Assembly: GCA_934045905.1 (NCBI GenBank)
Contig: OW203766.1
Location: 16,052,309 to 16,116,308, forward strand
Direction: 5' to 3'
DNA length: 64,000 nucleotides
From: Leuctra nigra
Taxonomy: Eukaryota > Arthropoda > Insecta > Plecoptera > Leuctridae
Part shown: positions 26,001 through 38,000 of the stretch, one piece after another
Layout: every line of letters starts with the position of its first letter
How positions within the stretch are numbered: position 1 is the stretch's first letter
Position numbers and translations under genes: made by a program
The notes under the pieces: model-generated
What the model was told of the DNA's origin: nothing
Seen by the model: only the letters and a program-made list of their open reading frames with translations
The model's database searches: none

Positions 26001-29000
26001 TGTCTGGAATCGAACGGAAATAGTGTTGAAGTGAGAGGGAGACTGGCGTGGTGCCGTGCAAATTTCACGGCATGAATAGACGCCCGTGCATTTGGCAAGA
26101 ATTGCATAGTGAACGTGAAATATAATGACATGAAATGAAATGTACGAATTAAAAGTGGTCCCAAAAACAATTGCTTGGTGGTGACCTTCTCCCACAATTA
26201 TGTCATTCGCACTGCATAACAACAGAACAACTATCATTTTATACAGGATTTTTTGTACTATTATTTTTCATTTTAAACGTCAGTGTGTGCGATAATTTTT
26301 CGTATTTTTTTATTCATGATTGATTTGGTATAAGATTTTAATAAAAATTCACTTATTTTGTATGTTTGCAATTGTTTTAGGATCCCTTTTTAAAATTCGT
26401 TCATTTGCCCCTTTTGTACAGTACCTAGCTGCTGTTGCTGTATGAACAGCCAGTGACGTATGCCACTATTGACAACTGACAGACTGCACTCAGTGCCTGT
26501 CCCTCTCTGTTTACCCGAGCCAAGAATGAGATTTGCATCCAGCACGCCGTCTACAAGGTCGGAGAGTGCATAGAGATTGCATTTTGCGCGGAGATCCGCC
26601 ATTTTGTCAACACTCCACACCAATCACTGCGTATATTAGGTGTTGATTCTCAGCCTTGCATTTAAAGCACTAGATTAGCAGGAGAGTTGACACAGGGGTG
26701 GCCAAATGAGACTTTTCACTTCAGATCGCACTATCAAATTGTTGAGTACACAACTTGACTCAGGGGTGGTCCAAGTCGATTCTAATGATACTTAACTCAA
26801 GGGTGGCCAACGTTGACTGTCATATGAGTCATTGAAATGTCTCCAAACTGCATTTTCCTAGAAATAAGATATCTGATACATGTGTCACACAAAAATTGCG
26901 GAAGTGTTGTTCTTATCTAAAACAAATAAAACATTACCTATATTTGTATGTGTGAATAACGGGATGGTTATTCAACTGAAATCTGCTCGTAAAATCTTAT
27001 CTTTGATGCGTATTAGTAGAAATAGAGAGATTGGAGGGTACGTTGGAAGCGTATTGGTGTCAAAGTCTTCTATTAGTATTTGTCATTCACATATGTGATG
27101 TTTCTTTGTAGGCATGACAGTTCATCCAGAATAAGGAACTGGAGTAATTTAAGCCCTCTGATGTATCCCCAAGACATAAAATAAATTATTTATGTAAAAA
27201 TCAATTGAACAACTGTCGTAAGTGCCGATCGAGCGTCGTTTCATTATTCATGCGAAGAGAAATGTCGGAACGTCAAGTCCGCGAGCTTCAATTTACGCCA
27301 CTTTTTCCCTGGTCAATCCGCCAAGATTTCACATCACCCGACTGCGGCAATGTTCATGTCACCGGTAAATACCTGGCAACAATGCTCGTCCTAGAGAGGC
27401 AGTGTTGCAACGCCGCGCCATTCTCCACTGTCGTTCCACGTTATTGCATCTCATTCACTCGAGATTATGACAATTATACACGCCGTATTATCCACTCTTG
27501 TTTCAATTGCGAACTGCGATACGGAATTCCTACACTTGGATTTCGGACTCGTGGCCCACCGACTGTAGGCGGACAACAACCGTTATTATCAAATATTATT
27601 CACATAATTACGGACAATTATTCCACTTTGCTCCTACATGCAAGAATTATGCGTTGGTAATTTCCTCGTGGCTGAGAGAATGGGCCTCGCCCGCGCTATG
27701 TTCTGCGACGTCTTTGTAATGTAATCTGAGTCATTCGGCTCGGAAGTATTGGCGAGGCATGCGGCAATACCCAGGCTTCCTGGTTATGGCATTTCCGTGT
27801 CTGTTCATACCCGCTCTCCAATGCGTTGGGCGTTTTCGAGCGCGGCGTCTCGTGTTTTGACGTTTCTAATGTCAAATGCTCAATCAAAACAAGACAGGAA
27901 ATAAGTTTGAGATGGGCTTGATTTTGATACACGCTGTGTTTATGTTGGACAGCTTGCTTCCTGTGCGGTGAGCTTGTTTGTGAGTTTAGATGACTCCGAA
28001 CGGAATATCAATTCCTTGCTCATTGACTACTGCAGGACTCATTACTTAGTTTCCACTCTTTGAGTTGTTGTCAACTATTTTATGGGATTCTGTACTGCTC
28101 TTATTGTACCCTCTTATTTCAATAAATAAAAGCCATACTACCATCTTCATAATCTCATAATATCTCATATTACTTATTTTATGAGAATGAAACTCATCAT
28201 TCTCAACATTCGAGCTGAAAAGCAACTCGTTCAGTCAAGTAAAAGAGAGTTGCGCACGCAAGTACAAAGGAAGCATTCTCTCTCTCTACCTTCATTCCAT
28301 TCTCCTCGGAGATCTCTAACCCTCATCAGTGTGTTGTGTCTAATGTCCGTCCGTCCGACCGGGTAGCTCAGTTGGTAGAGCTCTCGCCCGGCAAGTGAGA
28401 GGTCCCGGGTTCGAGCCCCGGTTCGGTCGGATATTTTTCACAACACACATCCCTTCATTTCATACTTGGTTTATATTTTTGGTGTGCACTGCAGTTTTTA
28501 TGCCTCTTCAAATTATGTATCATCTTGCATTCTTTCTTGAAAGCAAACTTGGTGTTGGTATTTGATTTCGTCGTGGATAAATGATGGATCAGTGGGTCAT
28601 TATCCACCATGAAATTTATTGATAAAAGTCAATAGAATCATATAATTTTGGTAACTTCGTGCCACTTTTTTCACCAATTTTTGCTCTAGTTTTCACCAAT
28701 TCTTAGCACTCTTTGGCCTCTTGTGGAATGTAAGAGGGGAAACCCTGCTGATAGATGCTGCTGTACAGATTACCATGTAATTTTAATTGAATCCAACGCA
28801 TCAAAGTCAAGTGCTCGGCAAACTATTTCATTCACGACTCGGCCTCCTGTTGGTTTCGGAATGTCGGTGTGCAGCAATCAGTGTGTTACGTCGCGTGTTG
28901 TTTTGATTCTAATTCGTGTTTTCTTTGCGTTGCAGGAGACTCGTGAAAAACTATCAGCCGAAGAAGAAAGACGAAGAAGATAACCAGTGAGTACACACTT

Positions 29001-32000
29001 AGAGTGATAAGAGTGTTTGAGATGATAGCGTCTGATCGTAAGACCGTGTTTACCTGGCCTGGACTCTGTTATCTCGGTGAAAACACGGGGGACCTCCCCT
29101 TGTTGATGGCCCAGGCTCGAACCGCGGGGTGGGGCGGCGATAAACGGTTTGGCCGACTTTTCAGAAGGGCTATCGTCGTTTTTGTGTAAAATCAATTTTT
29201 TTTAAGCTGTTGTAACTTTTTTGTATCTTTGATTTTATTGATTTTTGATTTTTTATTATTATCCCTACACTAAGTAGAGTCAACTTGGGCCAACTTTTCA
29301 CAGAGCTATCGTCATTTTTAGTGTAGATCCACATTTTTTAAAATTTTAAAAAACAGTGCGACTTTCGTTGTATTTTCTTTGATTTTTGTTTGATTTTATT
29401 GTTTATCGTTTTTTAATTGTTATCACATTCATACGAACATATCCACGCGAAGTAGAGTTTTCAGTGCTTTATTTGTAATTTTACTTGGGGTCTTAATATT
29501 TATTTAAAATTTGCATACTCATTTTTGGTAATGTTCCTCTGGGCTAACTGTATTTGACGTGCGCTTCTGTGCCGGGACGTCCGGTCGCGTGCTGTGGCTC
29601 GGGTGTCCGCGGGACGTACAGTAGCCGCCACTCGACATCAGGATCCTCCCGCATCCTGCCTCCTTGCTCTCGCATCAGCATTATCTCGCAAACCCACTCG
29701 AAACAGTCAATCAATTGGTCGTTACTTCGCAATCACTCGAGACGTTCACCAGATCCATCGGCCAGGAATAGACCGGAGGTGCGTCACAATTATTACTGTA
29801 CTTGTGACTCTCGCGGATACACCTTCGCGGGCCTCCATTCTGTAACTCATTGCATTTGGCATTTCACGTGAGATCTCATCGCGGCCATAAGAATAACGTT
29901 GCGGTGAGACGATATCACGTGGAGAAATGTTACAGAATTAGGAATCGGTGAGACATTTAAAAGTCCTATTTGGTTCATCAACCGGAGAAAACAGCAATTC
30001 ATCCTCAAGGTTTCCAGACATTCAGTCATCATTTAAAAGGCTGGGTATCGAAGATACATATTTGCTAAAGATGTTACAGGCTCAGGAGCTCCTCAAAATG
30101 ATAGTGCATGTCACGATAACGACAAGGAAAATAATAGTGCATGGCAAGAAAAATGACGCGGAAAATGATCGAGATACATTTTGGTTGAGATGGGGACTCT
30201 TCTTAAAATGTGTATTTACCAAGCCCATTTTTAAATCAATACTTGCAATAATATAGAAACATTGATTTTAATAAACAGTGTGATCAATTATCAAATACCA
30301 ATAGACCCATTCATATTTGCAATTCCACATTTTCCCGGGACCCGCATGTGAAGGGGCCCCTTCCCCAAACCAAAAAGCGAGTTTTCGGCGAATTTTGGGC
30401 GGACACGAAGAATCAATTTTTAGCCCCCAGCTCCTTGTTAACAAACTGTCAGACCCTACACTTAATTGCCAAGATTGACTGTTCGGTTCGTCTTGACAAG
30501 ATATGAGTGTTTGTGACACTAAAACTGTATTCTAATTAGTGTCGCCCTTGTACTTGACTCACTACTAATGAATGCAGTACAACACCGACTTCGGTGTTCG
30601 TGACGTGTCACCGTGCTAGAAGGCCGTGTCAGTGACGTGACGGCCCACTAGTCTTGACTCTTGACCCCCCCCCCCTCCCCCCCCCGCGAATATTCTTCTG
30701 GCAAAGACTTCGTAAAAAATTGGAGATTTTTTTTTTATAAAATTCCAGTTTTAACATTTTTGAAGTGAAATTAATGGTTACTAGATGATGTTTTCAAATG
30801 TCATTCACGATAGTTTTGGGATGAAATTGGGGTCGTGAAAACCCTCCACAAAAATGTTCGATTTTTTAATTCGAAATAGATCATATTTACTGTTAATTCC
30901 TTTATTTAACTTGTAATAGCTGTCAGGTATACAATTTACGTCCCATTTACGAAGTCTTTCCAAGAACAATTCTCGCCCCCCCCCCCCCCCCCTCCCTTCA
31001 TCGGTGACACACCGTGACGTGTCAGTGACGTGACGGCCCACTAGTCTTGACTCTTGACCGACCGGATGCAGATGTTCGCGTGTCCGCGCAGCCTCCTTCG
31101 GATCTCATCTCGATCATTTGATCCGCCTGGTGGGATGTTTTTGCCCTCTGCGGCGCGTGATTACAGCGGCAATGCGGACACAGTCTAACCCACTAACCGA
31201 GACCGGCATGGGATTGTTACATCGTGAACCAGACGATTCTTTGGGTTGCAGTTGAAGAGGAAGATTGTTACTTCGGTATCGAGATAGAAGGGGAATAGAA
31301 TTTCACACAAGACAACTGAAAAGTTGTAAAAGTTGTAAAAACTCTTCTAGATTCTAATAAATGGAGCATTTTGTATGGATTTTATTCCCAAAGAATATTT
31401 GGAGGTTTATAATTCGTATGTTTTTTCTGGAGGCCCAAGCACGTTTCTACCAACCCTACATTTGTACCACGAGGGATGGGGAAAAGAGAATCCGAAATAG
31501 TATCTACATAAATTGGCTCCATAGCTAGGGTGTCAATTACGATTTTTAGCCGTTTTTAAAGTAGTCGGAATGGTACTTGAAAGTGTGGTAACCCTTTTTT
31601 GCTTCTAGTGTACCTTTGACACCTTTAAAATGTGTTAAAAATTGTAAATACTATCGAGAAAATTAGATTTTTCCGTATCTCGTGGTACAGTGATTAGGTA
31701 AATAGTGACGCCAGCTCGTTTTAAAGCGAGTGTCCACGGACAGAGTGTGAGATTGAAACAAAGCTTGGTGTTGTCACGGAGTCAGTGAATGAGTGCTTGT
31801 GGTCTGCTTATCACAAGTGCTCGAGTGAGTGATCAAGAATAGCCGCATCCTCCTCCACTCAAGAGGCCTGCTGGAATGTCGAGAGCTTCTAAATCCAGCC
31901 GATCTAATGTCGGACATTACTCGATGTCCACGGCCACCTGGACCTCGACCTTGGAACTGTGACGTCAGTTCTAAATTCCCTCGCGATGCATGGTGATAAC

Positions 32001-35000
32001 ATCACGCCGGTTGACCGTGGTGACGTTGTTTACAAGTAGTTGGTTGGTGGACACCCTTGTCCAGTCAAGCGCTCAGCAGCCATCGAGATATCTGGACCAT
32101 TATCTTTCTACAGACACACAATAAAGTCTAATTTATTTGTATTTCTTCCCAAAACAATTTTTGTAGGAGATACACAAACGTCATTTGATAACTTATTGCA
32201 ATTTCTTTTAAAAATTGACCGTTTTGGAACAAAAGTGGTCATAACTTTTCTATTAATTATAATATATCGTTTAATTTGTACATGGTGATGGCGTAACTTT
32301 AATTCCGAAGTTATAATTTCGGATGGAGGCTCCAACAAAGTTCTCCCCTCTCCCCCGAATTACGTGAGAGTGGGACATTCGGTAAAGGTCGATTCCGCTA
32401 ATCTGCCTCCACAACCCACCCATAATCACCAACCTATAATAATAATCATGATCATAACCATAACTAACCACCCATTAAATTTTTACGTCGCAAATATCAT
32501 TCAGTTGTCTCTCTTTCACTCTTTGTCGCTCGCTGAAACTGTTCCAAAAGGCGAAAGCAATGACGAATGCCATGTCTGTGCGAATGCCCCCATGCGTGTA
32601 ATTGCTGGAACATTTAGCTGTGCATTGCGTCATGTCATGCATCTTGGCAGCGATGAATATGCAGCAGATATGCGCTTGCGCGATCACGCCGATACACGGA
32701 AGTGTGGAGCAAAACGTTCCAATCCTACTGGCCGAGGAATATAACGGCCTCCGCACGTTCCGTGCCGTTGATTCACAACACATTCGGTTTAGCATCCACA
32801 TTTATGACTGGATTTGTTGGCGCGAGTGAATTGAATATTTGTCTTCTAAACAAAGATGATTGCGACGACTTGATTGGAGATTTCATTCAAAGAACAATGG
32901 ACAATTACAGAAATTAGAACGGAGAAAATGGCAGAAATTCAGATATAGAAATCATTGCACTTATTTGCAGCTGTCAGTCTATAAACTTCATCGGTTTTGC
33001 AGCAGAATGCAGAAATGTTCAACCGATTTTGAAGTCCCTTCGCCTACAAACGTTTTTATTGAATCATTATCCGTTAATATTTTGTAAGTGTATTTATGGT
33101 CTCAATCATAACGCTATCCTAATTTTGAAATTTGAATATCAAATTGGAACGATCTGAGAATAAATACATGGTAAATTGATAAAAATTACAAAATAAACAC
33201 TTGTATCTTTGGGCAGTTTTCTTTCGGAAATGTAAATGAATCTCTTGTGAGGATCGAAACTCGTTCCCCGGCAGACAATTCTGTGAAGTGTTTGAGATAG
33301 ACACGCACGCACTATCGAGTCGAGGATATCCGTGGGCAAGCCGACATTCCACCTTCTCTGCAGCACAATCAACCTGCCGACCCAGCTCCCAAGCTCTCTC
33401 GGACCAATAGACAACATTCAAAATTCACTGCGCATGCGCGACGTGCCGTGATGCATGTTGGGCTTAGGATGTGAAGAGTTTGACAGCTGCCTGGTTGACA
33501 GTGCTGAGATGCATAAAGGAAGAATGTTTTTCGGTGTTTGTTATGTTATATCATCTCTGTATTTAAATGTAACTAATTTTATTGGTATTCAACATTATTT
33601 TATGAATAATACTAAGAATAGCAGATCGTACGGAACAGTGTGTTGTGTTCCATTGAGCAAAAATAACACTAAATTTAGCCGTGAAGTGTCGTTTCACTAC
33701 TTTCAAGGGACATTGATTTGAAGAAAGAATGAGGCGTGTGAGGCGAATTGGATCTCAGGGAAAATGTAGTAAATGGTCCCCTATTAAGAACCACAGAATA
33801 TGTGGTGCACATTTTAACAAATCTGGTTATAAGAAATATGAAGAAAAATTGCCCTGTTTTTCCCCTAACAAAATGAATAAATGAATAAACCGAAATGAAT
33901 AACCAATGGGGCGATGCCAAGCTAGGACGACGGGATCGGCCACTTTGGCGCTAGCGTCGAGGCTGTGCTTTTCAAATCAACGCATTTCTTACCCCACAGT
34001 CCGTTTTTATGTTATATTATAATAATTAATGTTGATATTTGGTTATTTAACGAAATAGTGGATAATTATTAGAAATGATAGTGTAATAATGATATTTTGA
34101 TCATATAATGACAGCTCACAGAATTATTTTTGTTTCCAGTGCTCTCTTGAAATGACTCACTGCTAATGGAATTTTGTAACTTCCAATTAAAACAATTGAG
34201 AGAATGTCGCTTCTGATTGAAATAGAATTTGCTTTAGATATTGCACTATCTTCTTATTTTTACACATTTAATTATACTAGAGTAAAAAATCTATGTATCT
34301 AAACAGTGAGTACATCTTCTACGCATGTCAAAATAAAGTTTCGCGAGTTTTAATTTTGAGTGGCACGAACAGCTTACTTCACACTTGTCACAAAACCGAT
34401 GGCAGCACCCTAGCGGGAGATAGTTTGGCTAGTGCCCTATAGGTCAGATAGGGCACTAGCCAAACTTTTTCCCGCTATTGTGCTGCAGCGCTGCCATCGG
34501 GAGTGAGTAAGAAGTGTGAAGTAAGCTTTGAAGTAAGCTGTTCGTGCCACTCAAAATTAAAACTCGCGAAACTTTATTTTGACAGGCGTAAGAAGATGTA
34601 CTTACTGTTTAGATACATATATTTTTTACTCTAGTATAATAAAACGTGTAAAAATAAGAAGATAGTGCAATATCTTAAGCAAATTCGATTTCAATCTGAA
34701 GCGACACCCTCTCAATTGTTTTAATAGAAAGTTACAAAATTCCATTGTGCCGTGAGTCAGTTCAAGAAAGCACTGGAAACAAAAATATTTCTGTGAGCTG
34801 TCATTATATGATCAAAATATTGTTATTACACTATCATTTCTAATAATTATCCACTCTTTCGGTAAATAACCAAATATCAACATTAATTCTTATAATATAA
34901 CATGAAAATACGGAGTGTGGGGTAAGAATTACGTTGATTTGAAAAGCACAGCCTCGACGCTAGCGCCAAAGTGGCCGATCCTGTCGTCCTAGCTTGGCAT

Positions 35001-38000
35001 CGCCCCATCGATTTGTTAATTAGTTATGTATACAGGAACATACTTTGTCACATTTTGTCAGAATTTCTGACAAAAATAAGATTTTCGGCTACCTACAAAT
35101 GTCCTGTTTGTTAAGAGGAAAAATAACTTAAATACCCCTGAAAGCGATAAATATGATTTCAAGCCCAGGCTAATAATATCTACAATATTGGATTTACATC
35201 TTACACTAAAAATTTTCAACAAAAACATAATTTATTGCGTCTTATCAATTCTTTCTTCAAATCAACGTCCCTTGAAAGTATTGAAACAACACTTCACGGC
35301 TAAATTTAGTGTTATTTTTGCACAATGGAACACAACACATTGTTCCGTACGATCTGCTATTCTTAATATTATTCATAATTATGTTGAATACCACTAAAAT
35401 TAGTTACATTTAAATACAGAGAGGATAAAACATAATAAACACCGAAAAACATTCTTCCTTTATGCATCTTAGCACTGTCAACCAGGCAGCTGTCAAACTC
35501 TTCACATCCTAAACCCAGAATGCAATGTTGATAGTTGTAGATGGCGCTCGGGGTTTAAAATGTTGTCTATACCATCGCGAACACTGCCGAGACCTTGATC
35601 AGCTCACGCCAGCTTATCTGATCGAGCCGATTTTCGTGGTATAGTAGCGGTCAATGGAACCATTCGTAATACAGTTAAAAATAATTACTTGTTATGCTTC
35701 CTCTTCTTCTAGCTCAGCTCGTTCTATTTTTCAAATGTAAGAACGTTCTATTTTTCAAATGTAAGAACGTTCTATTTTAGAAAATCTATTTGAACCCTTG
35801 TAAAGAAGGTTCATATAAGTGATAGGATCTAACTACACACAAAGAGCGAGAATAATGATGAAAAATCAATACAATGGTATTATTCAAATCATTTTTGGCT
35901 TGCGATTGTACAGCGAAGAAGTTCAACCAGAGATTATGTATGGTTCAAAATGCTTTGTAATTTTTTTTTACACCAACACAACACTACACGTTTGTGTCAA
36001 AACATAGACCTATTCAAACAAGTGTGTGTGTTTGCATTGAATTCCCGCTATGTAAACACCGTGTTGCAGTCGTTAGAATATGCCCGTGAATCTCTTCGAA
36101 ACGATTGTTTCAGTTGGTCCGAGATTGTCTTACGGCGCTCTCATTTCAGTGCTTGCCGCTTCCATGCCGCCGGCCTAATTTCAACATCTGTCCAATTGCC
36201 TCGCAAGGACTGTTTTTTTATGTCCGCTCATTGTTTTTATTGTCTCAGCGCCACGCGACTGGGCTTGAATGAAGAGTAAACACGGATGGCAAACATCGTG
36301 ATAATTGATGATGTCTTTGAATCGCTGGAACCACTCATGACGTTCTCCCGATCATTGATTCAATTAATTGCTGCGATTGCCGCATAATTCAGCATACATG
36401 GCTGACCTGTTTATTGGCCGATTGTTACGTCAGTACATTCTATTGTAGCAGCTCAGCAAAGTGGTCTTCGATCAAAGATCTAGAAAAGAAAAGTACTTGT
36501 GTTGACCACGACTGCAGGTGGCAAATCAAAGGAAAATTGCGACTGTAGAGAAGGAAAATATAATGGGATAATGTGGATTGTGGGTAGATTACTGGTGAAA
36601 TATTCACGTTCCTAATTTTCGACCGTGTAACATAGTACTTGATGTTGAACTGCTATTGTTTCTAATTCGCGCACCATCTGGCTGGCAAGTACCCGCTTCC
36701 TACACAGTGCATTGCTCGTCATCCTTGGAGTGCAGTGTCTTCAGCTCTCCCCACACATTGCGACGTACACGGTACGCCCTCTAGTGGCGGGTACAGTCCC
36801 CGCAGCAAGTGCACACCTGTGCCACAACCACCCATATGGCTCATTAGTGCGTGTTGCACATTGCTCGCGCTTTTCGACGACACTCGCACATTCACCGTCT
36901 CGAATTTACCATGATAAAAATTGGCACGATCTACCACATAGCAAACCTGCCAATGTGTTATTTTGTAGAGAAGTTCATTTCGTCTGTAGACAAATAAACT
37001 GGCGAAGCAGTGAGCAAGTACCAGGCCAGTTGTTACTTCAAACATAAACACAATAAAAATGATCGGCGTAATTCTGTAGAGGAAGAGTGTTGCTGGAATC
37101 TTGGATGTGAAGTTTACTTCTTCACTTCCTTTCGTTTCAAAATCAACAGTCATTAAAAAGATTCACACGATTTACTAATTACTACACACTTCCCATCCAT
37201 AGGGTTTTTATCAAGTCGAGTTACATGCCACTTTGAATGCTGGAATGCACTGAACCTGATATCTTTTATTACCCTACTTTAAAATAATATCTCACTTACA
37301 TTTAAAGCATCCCATCAATGTAGCACCTTAGAAAGTACATTCCTGCCCCATGTATCAATGCTAACACCTCTAACAGTCACATAAAAATGTTGTGTTGTGT
37401 ACAGTGGATGACAAGAGTTCTTTTGCTTACAGGTACAGTCCGTGCATAGCATTCAAACGAGTGATGCACGAAACCAACGACCTAGCCGGCCAACACGAAC
37501 TCATCGCGGAAAATCTTACGTCCAATGTCATCAAAGAAGTCACAATCCTAGCCAAAGAGTTCAAAGACGACAGAAAAAAGGTAACGTATAAATAAGGTAT
37601 TTTCGTAATCACGAATCATTCTACGTTTTCAAATTCTATCCCAAATTTGATCCCAGGTTCAAATTATATTCAAAAATTAAAATTGTAATGAATATTGTAA
37701 TGAAAATTTGTGTTTGATTGTATTTATGAAAGAACTCGTAACACAACAAATGGGAATCCATTAGTATCTTAAATGGAGATATTATTAATTAATAATATCT
37801 CCATTTAAGATACTAATATTAATTAATAATATCTCCATTTAAGATACTAATGGATTCCCATTTGTTGTGTTACGAGTTCTTTCATAAATACAATCAAACA
37901 CAAATTTTGTATTTTTTAAGTTTAATAATTGGATTTGTCTGTAAATACTAATTTTTAAATTCTCCTGAACATAAGTTATATAAAGTTATATTGTTGACAA

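Larger units (their letters stand above)
28329..28448. repeat. 10-bp perfect inverted repeat bracketing the tRNA-like gene
   Basis: GTGTGTTGTG at 28329-28338 and CACAACACAC at 28439-28448 are exact complements. They lie 18 nt upstream and 19 nt downstream of the cloverleaf. Confidence 0.85.
11092..28935 (+). other. Cip4: Cip4 intron, 17.8 kb
   Basis: This intron splits the codon for Arg-38. It contains two or three CpG-rich satellites, a MITE, scattered repeat fragments and the tRNA-like gene, all listed separately. In 11092-13210, 13936-14777, 15020-17115, 17258-21125, 22235-23297, 23846-24906 and 25035-28328 I see no further exon. The ORFs of up to 166 codons there show no recognisable domain. 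Confidence 0.85.
28987..37432 (+). other. Cip4: Cip4 intron, 8.4 kb
   Basis: Holds the tandem duplication at 29152, the poly-C bounded repeat at 30628 and the THAP palindrome at 33407, listed separately. In 29456-30627, 31060-33402 and 35779-37432 I see no exon or clear repeat, apart from a possible diverged SINE head around 33240-33300 (minus strand). Confidence 0.85.

Noticed and set aside
25737..26237. 166-codon minus-strand ORF
   Set aside because: Overlaps a degenerate SINE head and shows no domain; expected by chance at this length in 64 kb.
27205..27660. 151-codon plus-strand ORF in the Cip4 intron
   Set aside because: No recognisable domain, no splice or promoter context, and composition like the intron.
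36719..37153. 144-codon minus-strand ORF with a hydrophobic stretch
   Set aside because: Single isolated frame antisense to the Cip4 intron with no supporting motif.
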